Origin: Prochlorococcus sp. AG-355-N18 | GTDB lineage: Bacteria > Cyanobacteriota > Cyanobacteriia > PCC-6307 > Cyanobiaceae | DNA: 64,000 bases | Assembly (NCBI GenBank): GCA_003278535.1 | Contig: QCEG01000001.1 | Span: 244,803 to 308,802 of the forward strand | Reading direction: 5' to 3' | Part shown: positions 9,793-22,606 of the stretch, in pieces | Layout of the letters: the number at the start of each line of letters is the position of its first letter | Position numbering within the stretch: position 1 is the stretch's first letter | Translations under genes and position numbers: made by a program | Notes under the pieces: generated by a model | What the model was told of the DNA's origin: nothing | The model's database searches: none | The model's input: only the letters and a program-made list of their open reading frames with translations

Positions 9793-10641
9793 TTAAAAAA
9801 TCAATTTTTCAAGTCCGTAAACTAAAGTTTCATAATTACCAATTTTTTTAATAGCCTGTAAAACTCCTGGCATATATGCCTTTCTATCAATAGTGTCATG
9901 CTTAATTGTGTAAGTTTCACCTGGAGATCCCATAATTACTAACTGATGTGCGAGTAATCCTGGTAATCGTACAGAATGTATATTAATTCCTGAATTTCTA
10001 AGCCCACCACGTACACCTTTCAATGACTCAGACTCTTTTACTAAATTCTGATTAAATTTCTTTGGATATTCTTCAATCATTTCTGCAGTTTTTATACACG
10101 TCCCACTAGGAGAATCAACTTTTTGATTATGATGCATCTCTATTAATTCAATATTGTCATAAAACCTTGCAGCTACCGATGCCGCCTGCTGAAGAAGAAC
10201 CATACCTACTGAAAAATTAGGAATTATTGCACAACCAACAGATGCTTTCTGAGCAAAAACAGACAAATCTTCTATTTGCGAAGGGCTCAGACCTGTAGTT
10301 CCTACTACTGGTGATACACCATATGCAATAGCTGATCTGGTATTTTCAAATACAGAATCAGGATGAGTAAAATCAACCAGCACAGGTTTGATATTTTCAT
10401 TTCTATAGTTTTGACTAACAGAACATAAAGTTCCTTCAAAATCATTTGAAACAAAAACATCACAATATTTTACTTTCAATAATTCAGAAATATTTGAGCC
10501 GTTATTCTTTTCGTTTATGTCTATTGCGGCAACAAGTTCACAATCTGCAGAATTTAATACAGTATTAACAACTTCGGCGCCCATTCTGCCTAAAGCTCCG
10601 GATACTAGTACTGGTATGGGTTTTTTAGAATTTTCAATCAT
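9793..10641 (-). CDS. dapB: 4-hydroxy-tetrahydrodipicolinate reductase
   Basis: It reduces hydroxytetrahydrodipicolinate with NAD(P)H in the diaminopimelate/lysine pathway. The 282-aa protein has the N-terminal Rossmann motif [12 protein letters not shown], the GTTGLS nicotinamide-contact segment, and the catalytic/substrate block [14 protein letters not shown] with the His pair, Lys and SGT. Length is normal. It heads the leftward cluster and is divergent from chlH with about 100 bases between starts. Confidence 0.95.
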   Translation of the reverse strand: MIENSKKPIPVLVSGALGRMGAEVVNTVLNSADCELVAAIDINEKNNGSNISELLKVKYCDVFVSNDFEGTLCSVSQNYRNENIKPVLVDFTHPDSVFENTRSAIAYGVSPVVGTTGLSPSQIEDLSVFAQKASVGCAIIPNFSVGMVLLQQAASVAARFYDNIELIEMHHNQKVDSPSGTCIKTAEMIEEYPKKFNQNLVKESESLKGVRGGLRNSGINIHSVRLPGLLAHQLVIMGSPGETYTIKHDTIDRKAYMPGVLQAIKKIGNYETLVYGLEKLIF

Positions 10642-10743
10642 TTTTTTAAAAATTTTTTTTTTAAAGGTTGTTACACGCTATTTATATTGCACACAATAAC
10701 GTCTTTTCATTCGTAGGCTGGTAGAAATACTTAAAGAAAATCA

Positions 10744-13700
10744 ATGTTTACGCAGGTCCGCTCAGCAAACCGCAGAGTATCTCCTGTTGAGGATAACAAA
10801 CACAAAGTTGTTATAAAAGCTGTTTATGTTGTCCTTGAGCCACAATACCAAAATTCCTTAACGGAAGCTGCTAAGTCAATAAATAATATGAATGGACCAA
10901 TAGGTATAGACCTTAGCGGCTATCTTATCGAAGAACTTAGGAATAATAGTAACTTTGAAGATTTTAAAAAAGATATTGCTAAGGCAGATATATTTGTAGC
11001 TTCTCTAATTTTCATTGAAGACCTTGCTCAAAAAGTGGTTGATGCAGTATCTCCATTTAAAGACAAACTTAAAGCATCAATTGTTTTCCCCTCCATGCCA
11101 GAGGTAATGAGATTAAACAAGCTAGGTTCATTTAGTATGGCCCAACTTGGTCAATCTAAAAGTATTATTGGAGATTTAATAAAAAAGAAAAAAGAATCTG
11201 ATGGAGCAAGTTTCCAAGATTCAATGTTGAAGTTATTAAATACATTACCTTCAATACTTAAATACTTACCAGTAGAAAAAGCTCAAGATGCTAGAACATT
11301 TATTCTGAGTTTTCAGTACTGGTTAGGTGGCACCACTGAGAACTTAAAAAACTTCTTGTTAATGATTTCTGAAAAGTACGCGGTTTCAGAGATCATAAAA
11401 GATCAAATAGAAGAATTCAAAATTCAAGACCCTGAAACATTCCCAGATTTAGGAATTTGGCATCCTCTTGCTCCTTGCATGTTTGAAAGTCTTAAAGAAT
11501 ATCAAAATTGGGAAAATAATAGGAAAGATATAAATCCTAAAGATGCCAAAACTCCAACAATAGGATTAGTGCTTCAAAGGAGTCATATCGTTACGGGAGA
11601 TGATGCTCATTACGTTGCTGTTATTCAAGAATTAGAATACAGAGGTGCGAGAGTACTACCTATCTTCTGTGGAGGTCTAGATTTTTCTAAACCAGTAAAT
11701 GAATTTTATTATGATTCTATAAATAGGGATCAACCTATAGTAGATGGAGTTGTATCTCTAACAGGATTTGCACTTGTTGGCGGGCCAGCAAGACAAGATC
11801 ATCCTAAAGCTATTGAAGCTCTAAAAAGGTTAAACAGACCTTATATGGTTGCACTTCCATTAGTCTTCCAAACCACACAAGAATGGGAAGATAGTGATCT
11901 AGGTTTACACCCTGTTCAGGTAGCACTTCAGATTGCGATTCCAGAGCTTGATGGTGCTATTGAGCCTATCATTCTATCAGGTCGTGATGATGCTACAGGA
12001 AAGGCGCATACGCTCCAAGATCGAGTTGATGTAATAGCTGAAAGAGCAATAAAATGGTCAACTTTAAGAGTTAAACAAAGAAAGGATAAAAAATTAGCCA
12101 TCACAGTATTTAGTTTTCCACCAGACAAAGGAAATGTTGGTACGGCAGCATACTTGAATGTTTTCGGTTCAATTTATAGAGTACTTCTTGAAATGAAATC
12201 GAAAGGATATCAAATAGATGAACTTCCAAGTAATTCAAAAGAATTAATGGAAAAAGTAATTAACAACCCTGAAGCAATGAATGGCTCTCCAGAGTTAAAT
12301 ATTGCTCATAAGATGTCAGTAAAAGAATACGAAGAGTTCACACCATATTCACAAAGACTTGAAGAAAATTGGGGGAAACCTCCTGGGAACCTTAATAGTG
12401 ACGGACAAAACCTTCTTATCTATGGAAAACATTTTGGAAATGTATTTATAGGAGTTCAACCTACATTCGGCTATGAAGGTGATCCCATGAGATTGCTCTA
12501 TTCAAGAAGTGCTAGTCCTCATCATGGTTTTGCTGCTTATTACACGTATGTAGAAAAAATATGGGGAGCTGATGCTGTTCTTCATTTTGGAACTCACGGC
12601 TCACTTGAATTCATGCCTGGGAAGCAGATGGGCATGAGTGAAACTTGCTATCCGGATTCTCTCATTGGATCATTGCCTAATTTGTATTACTATGCTGCGA
12701 ATAATCCATCTGAAGCAACAATTGCGAAGAGAAGAGGATATGCTTCAACTATTAGTTATCTGACTCCTCCAGCGGAAAATGCAGGACTCTATAAAGGACT
12801 TAAAGAACTAAGTGAACTCGTTGGATCTTATCAACAATTAAGAGAAAATAGCAGAGGTATTCAAATTGTTAATGCAATAATTGAGACTTCTAAACAATGT
12901 AATCTTGAAAAAGATGTAGAGCTTCCATCAAAAGATGTAGAAGAACTTTCAATTGATGAAAGAGATTTATTCGTTGGTAATGTCTATAAACAGTTGATGG
13001 AAATTGAAAGTAGATTGCTACCTTGCGGTCTTCATACTATTGGAGAAGCTCCAACAGCAGAAGAAGCGGTTGCAACACTTGTAAATATTGCATCTTTAGA
13101 GAGAGAACAAGAAGGATTAAGATCTCTTCCTGGATTACTCGCAGAATCCATCGGTCTAACTATTGAACAAATCTACGATGGTAATAATAAAGGTGAACTT
13201 AAATTTGTAGAGTTAAATGAAAAAATCATAAAAACAGCAAGAGAATCAATTTTTGCGATGGTCAACTCTTTAAAAATTGTTGACGGCAGAGTTTATTTAG
13301 AAAAATCACTTCTTTCCAAACTTTTCGATTTCCTTAAAGTTTTTGGCCTAAATCTACCTACACCTTGGCTAAGAGTCTGCAGATTAAATGGATTTAATGA
13401 AGTTAATCAGAAGGAATTAAATAAACTATTTGATTACTTACTTTTCTGTCTGGAACAGGTCTGCGCAGACAAAGAAATGGATAGCCTCATTAAAGCCCTA
13501 GATGGAAATTATGTTTTACCTGGACCAGGTGGTGATCCCATAAGAAATCCAGGTGTTTTGCCCAGTGGTAAAAATATCCATGCACTTGATCCTCAATCAA
13601 TCCCAACTACAGCAGCGGTAGCTGCAGCGAAGTCAGTTGTTGACAAATTAATTGAAAGACAAAAAGAAGAGCAAGGAACTTGGCCTGAAACAATAGCTTG

Positions 13701-14754
13701 TGTATTATGGGGTACTGATAACATCAAAACGTACGGAGAATCACTGGCGCAAATCTTATGGTTTGTTGGGGTTAAACCAAAACCAGATTCTGTTGGAAGA
13801 ATCAACAAACTTGAATTAATACCTTTAGAAGAATTAGGAAGGCCAAGAATAGATGTAGTAGTTAACTGTTCAGGAGTTTTTAGAGATCTATTTATCAATC
13901 AAATGGCATTAATAGATCAGGCAGTCAAACTAGCAGCTGAAGCTGATGAACCATTGGAATCTAATTTTGTAAGGAAACATTCACTTGAACAAGCAGAAAA
14001 AGAAGGCACTTCTATCAGAGAAGCTTCAGCGAGAGTATTCTCTAATGCAAGTGGAAGCTACAGTTCAAATGTTAATCTAGCCGTAGAAAATTCAACATGG
14101 GAGGAAGAAAATGAATTGCAAGAAATGTATTTATCTCGCAAAACATATGCATTTAATGCCGATAATCCAGGTGAGATGATTCAAAAAAGAGAGGTATTTG
14201 AGTCAGTAATGAAAACAGCAGATGTTACATTTCAAAACCTTGATTCTTCAGAAATTTCATTAACAGATGTAAGTCATTATTTTGATTCGGATCCAACAAA
14301 ATTGATCAAGACACTAAGAGATGACCGAAAAGAACCAAGTAGCTACATAGCGGATACAACGACTTCTAACGCTCAAGTTAGAACACTTGGTGAAACTATC
14401 AGATTAGACTCAAGAACAAAACTTCTAAATCCTAAGTGGTATGAAGGTATGCTCAATTCTGGCTACGAAGGCGTTAGAGAACTTTCTAACAGACTTAATT
14501 ACACTCTTGGTTGGAGTGCTACAAGTGGTCAAGTAGATAATTTTGTATATGAAGAAACTAATGAAACATTTATAAATGATGAAGAGATGAGGAAAAGACT
14601 AATGGATCTTAATCCAAATAGTTTCAGAAGAATTGTTGGAACATTGCTAGAAGTCAATGGTAGGGGATATTGGGAAACTTCAGATGAGAATATAGAACAA
14701 TTAAAAGAACTATACCAAGAGGTAGAGGATAAAATTGAAGGAGTTAAAGAATAA
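10744..14754 (+). CDS. chlH: Magnesium chelatase subunit H
   Basis: It is the porphyrin-binding catalytic subunit of Mg-chelatase, which with ChlI and ChlD inserts Mg into protoporphyrin IX at the first committed step of chlorophyll synthesis. The 1,336-aa length equals typical cyanobacterial ChlH. A BchH N-terminal domain is followed by the long CobN/Mg-chelatase domain, with landmarks [35 protein letters not shown] and [13 protein letters not shown] at 10,744 follows a leader of about 100 bases. It converges on folP. Confidence 0.97.
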   Translation: MFTQVRSANRRVSPVEDNKHKVVIKAVYVVLEPQYQNSLTEAAKSINNMNGPIGIDLSGYLIEELRNNSNFEDFKKDIAKADIFVASLIFIEDLAQKVVDAVSPFKDKLKASIVFPSMPEVMRLNKLGSFSMAQLGQSKSIIGDLIKKKKESDGASFQDSMLKLLNTLPSILKYLPVEKAQDARTFILSFQYWLGGTTENLKNFLLMISEKYAVSEIIKDQIEEFKIQDPETFPDLGIWHPLAPCMFESLKEYQNWENNRKDINPKDAKTPTIGLVLQRSHIVTGDDAHYVAVIQELEYRGARVLPIFCGGLDFSKPVNEFYYDSINRDQPIVDGVVSLTGFALVGGPARQDHPKAIEALKRLNRPYMVALPLVFQTTQEWEDSDLGLHPVQVALQIAIPELDGAIEPIILSGRDDATGKAHTLQDRVDVIAERAIKWSTLRVKQRKDKKLAITVFSFPPDKGNVGTAAYLNVFGSIYRVLLEMKSKGYQIDELPSNSKELMEKVINNPEAMNGSPELNIAHKMSVKEYEEFTPYSQRLEENWGKPPGNLNSDGQNLLIYGKHFGNVFIGVQPTFGYEGDPMRLLYSRSASPHHGFAAYYTYVEKIWGADAVLHFGTHGSLEFMPGKQMGMSETCYPDSLIGSLPNLYYYAANNPSEATIAKRRGYASTISYLTPPAENAGLYKGLKELSELVGSYQQLRENSRGIQIVNAIIETSKQCNLEKDVELPSKDVEELSIDERDLFVGNVYKQLMEIESRLLPCGLHTIGEAPTAEEAVATLVNIASLEREQEGLRSLPGLLAESIGLTIEQIYDGNNKGELKFVELNEKIIKTARESIFAMVNSLKIVDGRVYLEKSLLSKLFDFLKVFGLNLPTPWLRVCRLNGFNEVNQKELNKLFDYLLFCLEQVCADKEMDSLIKALDGNYVLPGPGGDPIRNPGVLPSGKNIHALDPQSIPTTAAVAAAKSVVDKLIERQKEEQGTWPETIACVLWGTDNIKTYGESLAQILWFVGVKPKPDSVGRINKLELIPLEELGRPRIDVVVNCSGVFRDLFINQMALIDQAVKLAAEADEPLESNFVRKHSLEQAEKEGTSIREASARVFSNASGSYSSNVNLAVENSTWEEENELQEMYLSRKTYAFNADNPGEMIQKREVFESVMKTADVTFQNLDSSEISLTDVSHYFDSDPTKLIKTLRDDRKEPSSYIADTTTSNAQVRTLGETIRLDSRTKLLNPKWYEGMLNSGYEGVRELSNRLNYTLGWSATSGQVDNFVYEETNETFINDEEMRKRLMDLNPNSFRRIVGTLLEVNGRGYWETSDENIEQLKELYQEVEDKIEGVKE

Positions 14755-14762
14755 TAAATTTA

Positions 14763-15617
14763 TTATTTTCTGTAAATCCTATCAGCTACTTTCAAGATTT
14801 GATAATTTAGTTTGACGTTGTGAACTCTCACAATGTCGATATTAAATTGAGAACAAAGACAACTTATTGCAAGTGTTCCTATATCCCTTTCTTTTGGATT
14901 TTTCTCATTCAAAATTTCTCCTATAAATCTCTTCCTAGATGCACCTATCAAAATTGGCAAATTCCATTTTTTAAATGCATCTAAGTTTCTCAAGATTTCC
15001 AAATTATGAATAATATCTTTTGAAAAACCAATTCCAGGATCCACTATAATATTTCTTTCAGATATATTTTTTTCTAAAGCATTCTTTATTAAATTTTCAA
15101 GCGAGCACTTAACATCACTCAATACATTCTGGTAATTAGATAGTTGATTCATATTTTGACTATTACCACGACTATGAGTTATGACGAATGGACAGTTGAA
15201 TTTTGATACAACATCTAAAATTTTTATATCTCTTCTTCCTCCCGTAACGTCATTTATCCAATTAGCACCATTTAAAAGAGCTTCGTAAGCCACTTCAGAA
15301 TTGAAAGTATCAATAGAAATTAAAACATCTGGATATTCAGATTTTATTAATTTTAGATATGGGATCAATCTCTTTATTTCTATACTAGATCCAACTTCTT
15401 CAGCCCCTGGTCTCGTACTTTGAGCACCAAGATCAATAACATCAGCACCATTACTCAAGAAATGATTTACTTGATCTAAAACTTTTTTTGAAGAGTTTAA
15501 TTCCCCACCATCACTAAATGAATCAGGAGTTAAATTAATAACTCCCATAATTGAAGTTTTTTGGCCCCAGCCTTTTGGCCATGGATTTTTCTTATTTATA
15601 ATTTGCAATTCTCGCAA
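14763..15617 (-). CDS. folP: Dihydropteroate synthase
   Basis: It joins p-aminobenzoate to dihydropterin pyrophosphate in folate synthesis. The 284-aa TIM barrel carries [41 protein letters not shown] and a C-terminal [12 protein letters not shown] then RVHNV. The frame starts with TTG at 15,617, which overlaps the upstream tpiA by 26 bases; TTG at 15,608 is an alternative. The overlap implies coupled translation with tpiA. Confidence 0.95.
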   Translation of the reverse strand: MRELQIINKKNPWPKGWGQKTSIMGVINLTPDSFSDGGELNSSKKVLDQVNHFLSNGADVIDLGAQSTRPGAEEVGSSIEIKRLIPYLKLIKSEYPDVLISIDTFNSEVAYEALLNGANWINDVTGGRRDIKILDVVSKFNCPFVITHSRGNSQNMNQLSNYQNVLSDVKCSLENLIKNALEKNISERNIIVDPGIGFSKDIIHNLEILRNLDAFKKWNLPILIGASRKRFIGEILNEKNPKERDIGTLAISCLCSQFNIDIVRVHNVKLNYQILKVADRIYRK

Positions 15618-16317
15618 AACTATTCGGATCTAATGAAGCCCCTCCAACTAACACCCCATCTATATCACTCATTGACATGATTTCGTCAATATTGTTAGGT
15701 TTAACAGATCCTCCATATTGAATAATTACATCATCGAAACCTATTAATTTCCGAATCAAAGAACATATTTTATTAGCGTCTTCCGCCTCACATGTTTTAC
15801 CAGTGCCAATAGCCCATATTGGTTCATAGGCAACAATTAAATTAGATGGATCTGTATTTTCTAATCCTTGTTCTACTTGTCTAGTAATAACTCTATTAGC
15901 TTCTCCTCTCTCTCTTTGTTCTAATGTTTCTCCTACACAAACTATTGGAGTAAGTCCACTAGATTGAGCAAAAACTGCTCTTTTATTAATTTGTTCATCA
16001 CTTTCACTAAAATATTTCCTTGGTTCACTATGTCCAACAATTGCATATGAGACACCATGTTCTAGAAGCATTTTTGGAGATATTTCTGCAGTAAATGCTC
16101 CATGATCTTCCCAATGAATATTTTGACTTGAAATATCTAAATAATCAAAATCAGAATGATCAGAAAAGGTTGAAATAGCTGTAAAAGGTGGAGCAATAAC
16201 AACTTTACGATCGTCTTTTATGTTTTTTATTAAAGGAATAAACTCTTCTAAATAGGATTTAGCTTCAGCACAAGTCATGTGCATTTTCCAATTACCAGCA
16301 ATTACAGATTTTCTCAA
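15592..16317 (-). CDS. tpiA: Triosephosphate isomerase
   Basis: It interconverts glyceraldehyde-3-phosphate and dihydroxyacetone phosphate in glycolysis and the Calvin cycle. The 241-aa protein shows GNWKMH with the catalytic Lys, AIVGHSEPR with the catalytic His, and [11 protein letters not shown] with the catalytic Glu, then GGSVKP and the phosphate-binding [12 protein letters not shown] at 16,317. It is followed by overlapping folP and preceded 52 bases upstream by the S4-domain gene. Confidence 0.97.
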   Translation of the reverse strand: MRKSVIAGNWKMHMTCAEAKSYLEEFIPLIKNIKDDRKVVIAPPFTAISTFSDHSDFDYLDISSQNIHWEDHGAFTAEISPKMLLEHGVSYAIVGHSEPRKYFSESDEQINKRAVFAQSSGLTPIVCVGETLEQRERGEANRVITRQVEQGLENTDPSNLIVAYEPIWAIGTGKTCEAEDANKICSLIRKLIGFDDVIIQYGGSVKPNNIDEIMSMSDIDGVLVGGASLDPNSFARIANYK

Positions 16318-16369
16318 AATACTATCTCCAAGAAAAATATACTAATACAAAGTGAGTTGAATAAGCTAA

Positions 16370-16546
16370 CTATTCAAAAATTAATTCATTTTTTAGAAAT
16401 ATTACTTTATCTCCTTTGTTTAACTTCCTTCCTCTCCTAGTCTCAATTACACCATTAACCTTAACAGAACCAGATTTAATCAAAATTTTTGCTTCGCCAC
16501 CAGAAGATACCAAATTTTTCCATTTTAAAAATTGATCTAATTTCAT
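16370..16546 (-). CDS. S4-domain RNA-binding protein (YaaA/RlbA-like)
   Basis: This is a 58-aa free-standing S4 domain. MKLDQFLKWKNLVSSGGEAK is followed by an IKSGSVKVNG loop and an ETRRGRKLNKGD end, the alpha-L RNA-binding pattern seen in YaaA/YbcJ proteins. Such proteins bind structured or ribosomal RNA; the target here is unknown. It lies on the same strand as tpiA-folP and may be the first gene of that unit. Confidence 0.8.
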   Translation of the reverse strand: MKLDQFLKWKNLVSSGGEAKILIKSGSVKVNGVIETRRGRKLNKGDKVIFLKNELIFE

Positions 16547-16604
16547 TGTTTTTTAAACCCAAAGATATTGATAAAGTAGGATAAACAATTAAATATATAA
16601 TATC

Positions 16605-18311
16605 TTGAGACTAATACCACCAGTCAGACCATATTCAAATAGATTTATCAAAGGTTTTATATGCATGCTTATTTACGTAGCTTGCTGGCCTTTATTAGCT
16701 TATTTAGCTGGAAACTTAATCCCAGCGATTGGATCTGGTGACCTCACAAAAGTATCTAGCATTATAGTTAAGTCTTTATTTGTATTTTTAGTTCAAAAAA
16801 CTGCTCAATTTGGACAGGATGTATTCATAGCAAAACCATCTTTAGAAATTAGTGAAGTAATGAGAGGAAATTTATTTAGCAGAATTCAAAAAATAGATAT
16901 GAACTCTGCTGAAAAGATTTCAGTGGGGGATATCACATATAGGCTTACAGAAGATGCTGATAGGGTAAGCGAAGTTATTTATAAAACAGCTCAGGATACT
17001 ATTCCATGTACTTTGCAATTATTAGCGGTAATAATATATATGTTTTATTTAGACTGGTCACTTACATTATCAACTTTTGTTTTAGCTCCATTGATTATTC
17101 TTTCAGTTAATAGTTTTGGAAGAAGAGTTTTAAGAGCCTCTGAAAAAAGTCAAGAATCAACAAGTAATTTAGCAGGTTTAATAGGTGAATCTATAAATGG
17201 AATGTCGACTATAAGAGCTTTTGCTGCAGAAAATTGGATTGAGAAAAGATTTTATAAAAGATTAAGCGCAAATAAAAAAGCAAAATATAAAACATTAAAA
17301 CTACTTGCCTTACAACATCCAGTTGTAGGATTTGTTGAGGCATTTGGAATATTAGCAATATTAGGTTTAGGAGCCGCAAGAATTAATCTAGGCCTTTTAA
17401 CAAGCGAAGAATTTAGTAGTTTCTTTGCTGCAATATTAATGCTTATTGATCCAATAAGCCATGTAAGCACAAATTTTAATGACTATAAACAGGCAGAAGC
17501 ATCGATAAAAAGGTTAAAAAACATAAATCAAGAACCTATCGAAAATGATAAAGAAGATTTAAAAAGGATATCCAATATTGAAGGCAAAATAAGTTTCAAA
17601 AAACTTAATTTCTCTTACAAAAAAGATAATCAAGTTCTTAAAAATATTAATTTAGAAATTAAAAAAGGGGAAGTCACAGCTTTCGTTGGAGCTTCAGGGG
17701 CTGGAAAAAGCACAATGTTGGCTTTGATTTTAAAGTTTATAACTCCAAATAATGGAGACATTTTTATTGATGATAAAAATCTCAAATTATTGAATACAAA
17801 AGATATTAGAAAAAACATCGCATTAGTTCAACAACAGCCTTATTTATTTTCAGGAAAAATTATTGATGTAATAAGAATGGGAAGAAGTTTTACAAAAGAA
17901 GAAGTTATAGAATCAGCAATAAAAGCAAACGCTCACAATTTCATTCAAAAGCTTCCTGAGAAATATGAAACTGAGATAACTGAAAGAGGATCAAATTTCT
18001 CAGGTGGTCAGATCCAGAGGATAGCAATTGCAAGAGCAATACTTGGGAACCCATCAATTCTTCTTTTAGATGAGGCTACAAGTGCGTTAGATGCAGAATC
18101 AGAATCTGAAGTGCAAAGAGGACTTAATAGAGCGATGAAAGATAGAACAGTTATTATAATTGCTCATAGATTAGCCACTACTCAAGAGGCCAATAAAATT
18201 GTTGTTTTCGATAAAGGTGAAATTATTGAAGTTGGGAAACACATTGATTTAATAAATAAACCTGGAATTTATAAAGAATTATGTGAAAAACAATTTATTA
18301 AAAAACTATAG
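16605..18311 (+). CDS. ABC exporter, fused permease-ATPase (MsbA-type)
   Basis: The 568-aa half-transporter has an N-terminal six-helix ABC membrane domain (about 15-305) and a C-terminal ATPase with Walker A GASGAGKST, Q-loop ALVQQQPYLF, signature NFSGGQIQR and Walker B ILLLDEATSALD, then the H-loop IIAHRLAT. It would work as a homodimer exporting a lipid or other hydrophobic compound; the substrate is not evident. A TAA four codons upstream leaves TTG at 16,605 as the most likely start. Confidence 0.9.
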   Translation: MRLIPPVRPYSNRFIKGFICMLIYVACWPLLAYLAGNLIPAIGSGDLTKVSSIIVKSLFVFLVQKTAQFGQDVFIAKPSLEISEVMRGNLFSRIQKIDMNSAEKISVGDITYRLTEDADRVSEVIYKTAQDTIPCTLQLLAVIIYMFYLDWSLTLSTFVLAPLIILSVNSFGRRVLRASEKSQESTSNLAGLIGESINGMSTIRAFAAENWIEKRFYKRLSANKKAKYKTLKLLALQHPVVGFVEAFGILAILGLGAARINLGLLTSEEFSSFFAAILMLIDPISHVSTNFNDYKQAEASIKRLKNINQEPIENDKEDLKRISNIEGKISFKKLNFSYKKDNQVLKNINLEIKKGEVTAFVGASGAGKSTMLALILKFITPNNGDIFIDDKNLKLLNTKDIRKNIALVQQQPYLFSGKIIDVIRMGRSFTKEEVIESAIKANAHNFIQKLPEKYETEITERGSNFSGGQIQRIAIARAILGNPSILLLDEATSALDAESESEVQRGLNRAMKDRTVIIIAHRLATTQEANKIVVFDKGEIIEVGKHIDLINKPGIYKELCEKQFIKKL

Positions 18312-18341
18312 TTCTATTTTATTTATTAAAAAAGTAAATCC

Positions 18342-18560
18342 ATGAGCGAAAACTCAAATGATTCTGCAAATCCTGTTTTAACCTTTGAAGGCAAAAAATA
18401 TTTGATAAATGAACTTTCTAATGAAATTAAAGAATCTATAAAAGTACTACAAATAGCGGAGACACAACTTAAGATGCATCAAGATACTCTAAAATTACTT
18501 TCAATTAGTCGAAACTCATTAGTTGATCAATTAAGGGAAAAACTAAAAAACTTAGAATAA
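18342..18560 (+). CDS. DUF6447-type small protein
   Basis: The 72-aa protein opens with PVLTFEGKKYLINELS and ends in a long predicted amphipathic helix (IQ/LQIAETQLKMHQDTLKLL...). The VLTFEGKKY..LS motif plus helix fits a small cyanobacterial family annotated DUF6447, of unknown function. It starts 31 bases after the ABC exporter and is probably co-transcribed. Converges on carB. Confidence 0.65.
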   Translation: MSENSNDSANPVLTFEGKKYLINELSNEIKESIKVLQIAETQLKMHQDTLKLLSISRNSLVDQLREKLKNLE

Positions 18561-18564
18561 AATT

Positions 18565-21500
18565 TTAATAATTATGGATTTCTTGTAGAGAGTAAGTATT
18601 AATCTTATTGCATTGCAAAGCTTTAATCGCCTTAATGGCTGCCTTTGCTCCAGGAATAGTTGTAAAAGTTGGAATATTATATTCTAAAGCAGCACGTCTT
18701 AAATAAGCATCATCATGTAGAGCCTGTGAGCCAATTGGTGTATTAATTATTAATTGAACAAGTCCCGAACGAATTAGGTCCTCAATATTTGGTCTTCCTT
18801 CATGAACTTTTAGCACTTCTTCAACTTGAATTCCTAAATTAACCAAATATGCAGCTGTACCTTTTGTTGCGATTAATTTAAATCCTAAAATCAAAAGTTC
18901 TCTAGCAACTTCCTCAAGATTTTTTTTATCTAAATCATTTGTAGATAAAAAAGCAACTCCTTCGGAAGGAACACCATTACCTGCTGCCAATTCCGACTTG
19001 GCATAAGCAATTCCAAAATCTTTAGCTAAACCCATTACTTCTCCAGTAGATCTCATTTCAGGGCCGAGTAATGTATCGGATCCAGGAAATCTTTTAAAAG
19101 GTAAAACGGCCTCTTTTACTGCCTGATATTTTGGAGAATATTCTTCTGTGAAATTAAGATCTTCTAATGTAAAACCTTGCATTAACTGAGTAGCTAATTT
19201 TGCAACGGGTTTACCTATTGCTTTTGAAACAAATGGAACTGTCCTGGATGCTCTTGGATTCGCTTCGAGAATAAATAATTCATTTTCCTTATTATTTCTA
19301 TTTATTACTGCAAATTGCAAATTAATTAAACCAATAACATTTAATCTTTGCGCAATTAATTTAGTCCAATTCCTTACATTATCTATTGTGGATTTTGAAA
19401 GAGAAATGGATGGCAAGCAACAAGCTGAATCTCCTGAATGAATTCCTGCAGGTTCCACATGTTCCATTAGGCCAGCAATTACAACCGAACCCTCTGAATC
19501 GCATAAAGCATCAACATCTATCTCAATTGCATTATTCAAATATTGATCTAGAAGGATTGGATGATCAGGAGATACCTTAACTGCTTCAGAAATGTATCTC
19601 GATAATTCATCCTCATCTTTAACAATTTCCATTGCCCTCCCACCTAAAACATAAGAAGGTCTTACAACCAAGGGGAATCCTATATTTTTTGCTACTATTT
19701 CTGCCTCATTTTGATTACGTGCAATACCATTTAAAGGTTGTCTAATACATAATTCTTCAAGAATTTTTGTAAATTCCTCCCTATCTTCTGCTAAATCGAT
19801 AGATATTGGAGAAGTCCCAAGAATTTTTGATCCAGTTTTGATCCCATCATTAGATTTAAGCCATTCGAATAAAGGTAATGATAATTTCAATGGAGTTTGA
19901 CCTCCAAATTGAACAATCAAACCATAAGGATTTTCAGCTTCTATAATATTTAGAACATCCTCCAAAGTTACAGGCTCAAAAAATAAAATATCGCTAGTAT
20001 CATAATCCGTTGATACAGTTTCAGGATTACTATTAACCATTATTGTTTTATAACCATTTTTAGAAGCTTGATATGATGCATGACAACAACAGTAATCAAA
20101 TTCTATTCCCTGACCAATTCTGTTTGGCCCTCCTCCTAAAATCATAATTTTTTTTGATTTACTATTTTCTGAAATCTCGCTATCAAAAATTTGAGAATTA
20201 AAATTAATGAAAGGTTCTTCGTAAGTTGAATAATGATAGGGAGTTGAGGATGAGAATTCCGCTGAACAAGTATCTACAGTTTTATAAATTGGAATTATAT
20301 TAAGTTTTTTTCTATATCTTCTTACTTCAAAAAACTCAGAATTAGTTAACTTTGCTATCTGTTGATCTGAAAATCCTAATTGTTTAGCATGTAACATCAA
20401 ATCTCTATCTAAAGTATAAAGTGACTTATCTTTCAAAAAATCATTTTCAAAATTAAAGATATTACGTAATTTTTCGATAAACCATAAATCTATATTTGTA
20501 ACTTCTTGAATATAAGTATTAGTTTTCCCAATCTCCATAGCTTTTTTAATCAGGAGAATTCTTTCAGATGTAGGGTTTCTTAAACTATTTTTAATTTGAC
20601 TCTCATTTTTAAATTCATCTTTTGAATCACATTCCCATCCAAAAACACCTACTTCTAATGACCTTAATGCTTTCTGAAATGATTCTTCAAAAGAACGACC
20701 TATTGCCATTGACTCCCCAACAGATTTCATAGCAGTGCTTAAAGTATTAGATGAGCCTTTAAACTTTTCAAAAGCAAATCTTGGAATCTTAGTAACTACA
20801 TAATCAATTGATGGCTCAAAACATGCAGGTGTTTTTTTTGTAATGTCATTAATAATCTCATCAAGTGTATAGCCAACAGATAATAAAGCTGCAATCTTAG
20901 CTATGGGGAATCCAGTTGCTTTACTTGCCAAAGCAGAGGATCTACTTACACGAGGATTCATTTCTATAACAATTACTTCTCCATTAGATGGATTTATTGC
21001 AAATTGAATATTACTTCCTCCTGTTTCAACTCCCACCTCTCTAATAATCTTCAATGACAAATCCCGCAACCTCTGATACTCCTTATCGGTTAAGGTCTGT
21101 GCAGGAGCTACAGTAATCGAATCTCCAGTGTGAACACCCATTGGGTCTAAATTTTCAATACTGCAAACTATTACCACATTGTCAGCAGTATCTCTCATTA
21201 CCTCTAGTTCAAACTCCTTCCATCCAATGAGTGATTTTTCAATTAATATTTGATTACTTGGACTTTCCTCTAAACCTGATTTACAAAACTCGACAAATTC
21301 TTCAAGGTTAAAAGCAATTCCGCCCCCTACTCCACCTAATGTAAATGCAGGCCTTATTATAAGAGGATAGGAACTAATTTTTTTTGATACCTCCATAGCT
21401 TCATCTAGGTTAGATGCAATACCAGAAGGACAAACATTTACATTTATTTTCTCCATCGATTCTTTAAATAATTTCCTATCTTCAGCTTTATTAATAGCTC

Positions 21501-21861
21501 TTAAATCAGCTCCAATTAATTCAATATTATTTTGTTTTAAAAAATCTGACTCTGATAATTTAACCGCAAGATTCAAAGCAGTTTGACCTCCCATAGTGGG
21601 AAGAATAGCATCAGGTTTTTCTCTTAGAATGATTTGAGAAACTATCTCAGGAGTCAATGGTTCGATATATGTTTTGCTAGCGATGTCAGGATCAGTCATT
21701 ATTGATGCTGGATTTGAATTTATCAAGACAATTTCATAACCAGCATTTCTTAATGCTTTGCAAGCTTGAGTACCAGAGTAATCAAATTCGCACGCTTGCC
21801 CTATAACAATCGGTCCTGAACCTAAAATAAGAATTTTTTTAAGATCACCTCTTTGAGGCAT
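18565..21861 (-). CDS. carB: Carbamoyl-phosphate synthase large subunit
   Basis: It makes carbamoyl phosphate for arginine and pyrimidines from ammonia delivered by CarA. The 1,098-aa protein shows the expected internal duplication: the first ATP-grasp half begins [17 protein letters not shown], the second begins near residue 575 with [16 protein letters not shown], and a C-terminal methylglyoxal-synthase-like regulatory domain contains [10 protein letters not shown]. Length is normal. carA is not adjacent. A candidate PirA-like regulator of arginine synthesis lies in the nearby island. Confidence 0.97.
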   Translation of the reverse strand: MPQRGDLKKILILGSGPIVIGQACEFDYSGTQACKALRNAGYEIVLINSNPASIMTDPDIASKTYIEPLTPEIVSQIILREKPDAILPTMGGQTALNLAVKLSESDFLKQNNIELIGADLRAINKAEDRKLFKESMEKINVNVCPSGIASNLDEAMEVSKKISSYPLIIRPAFTLGGVGGGIAFNLEEFVEFCKSGLEESPSNQILIEKSLIGWKEFELEVMRDTADNVVIVCSIENLDPMGVHTGDSITVAPAQTLTDKEYQRLRDLSLKIIREVGVETGGSNIQFAINPSNGEVIVIEMNPRVSRSSALASKATGFPIAKIAALLSVGYTLDEIINDITKKTPACFEPSIDYVVTKIPRFAFEKFKGSSNTLSTAMKSVGESMAIGRSFEESFQKALRSLEVGVFGWECDSKDEFKNESQIKNSLRNPTSERILLIKKAMEIGKTNTYIQEVTNIDLWFIEKLRNIFNFENDFLKDKSLYTLDRDLMLHAKQLGFSDQQIAKLTNSEFFEVRRYRKKLNIIPIYKTVDTCSAEFSSSTPYHYSTYEEPFINFNSQIFDSEISENSKSKKIMILGGGPNRIGQGIEFDYCCCHASYQASKNGYKTIMVNSNPETVSTDYDTSDILFFEPVTLEDVLNIIEAENPYGLIVQFGGQTPLKLSLPLFEWLKSNDGIKTGSKILGTSPISIDLAEDREEFTKILEELCIRQPLNGIARNQNEAEIVAKNIGFPLVVRPSYVLGGRAMEIVKDEDELSRYISEAVKVSPDHPILLDQYLNNAIEIDVDALCDSEGSVVIAGLMEHVEPAGIHSGDSACCLPSISLSKSTIDNVRNWTKLIAQRLNVIGLINLQFAVINRNNKENELFILEANPRASRTVPFVSKAIGKPVAKLATQLMQGFTLEDLNFTEEYSPKYQAVKEAVLPFKRFPGSDTLLGPEMRSTGEVMGLAKDFGIAYAKSELAAGNGVPSEGVAFLSTNDLDKKNLEEVARELLILGFKLIATKGTAAYLVNLGIQVEEVLKVHEGRPNIEDLIRSGLVQLIINTPIGSQALHDDAYLRRAALEYNIPTFTTIPGAKAAIKAIKALQCNKINTYSLQEIHNY

Positions 21862-21967
21862 AATTTAAACGTCATTTATCTCATGCTACTTATAAATCAT
21901 CAGATGTTAATCAAGTTACTTGAAAAGCAACATTTGTTTCTATAGTATTGGAAGAAATCAATTTTTT

Positions 21968-22606
21968 ATGAGCGAACTTCAGCGACTTAAAAGCTTGTTG
22001 CCTCCAGAGAATGAAAGTTGGGTATTTGTTGAAGCTGCTGCAGCTATAGATCCACCTTTAATAACACTTGAGGAAATCGGTCGTGACGAAGTAGAAATTC
22101 AAATAGATTTAGATGAATGGGATAACTTTGCCATTGACCATAGAAATTTATTATTTTGGCACGAGGTTGGGAAAATCCAAAATGACACAATTCCCAGAGA
22201 TGGATGGGAAATGGCAGCTCTTGCCATAGGACTTGGAGGGGCGATTGGAGAGTTGTGGGTACAAGATGGGTTACTCTTATTACTTGCTCTTGGTTTATCA
22301 AGTTTTGCCGGATATAGATTATATTTAAAAAATAATTCTGAAAAAAAGCTTCAAGATGCTATTTTTGCAGATGAAAGAGCTATAGACCTTGCTTGTAGAT
22401 TTGGATACAGCATTCCAAATGCTTACAAAAGTCTCGGAGGAGCATTAAAAGAGTTAATAGAAAAGACTCGAAAAAAGAAAAAAAGAAGTTTTTTTGAAGA
22501 TAGATTAGATGCCTTAAGAAAAAGTGCAGAAAAAGCGAGATCAGAATTATCTCAGCAAGAAGGTTCAGAAAAATCAGTTTCAAGTGAAAATGTTTATGGA
22601 CAATAG
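21968..22606 (+). CDS. DUF3318 family membrane protein
   Basis: The 212-aa protein begins SELQRLKSLLPPENESWVFV, a DUF3318 hallmark, has two hydrophobic segments near 80-118 and ends in a charged helical tail. DUF3318 is a cyanobacterial family of unknown function. I start it at ATG 21,968 rather than the upstream in-frame TTG at 21,920 because the family opening MSELQRLK begins here. First gene of a tight four-gene operon with rsfS, CGLD27 and asparaginase. Confidence 0.8.
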   Translation: MSELQRLKSLLPPENESWVFVEAAAAIDPPLITLEEIGRDEVEIQIDLDEWDNFAIDHRNLLFWHEVGKIQNDTIPRDGWEMAALAIGLGGAIGELWVQDGLLLLLALGLSSFAGYRLYLKNNSEKKLQDAIFADERAIDLACRFGYSIPNAYKSLGGALKELIEKTRKKKKRSFFEDRLDALRKSAEKARSELSQQEGSEKSVSSENVYGQ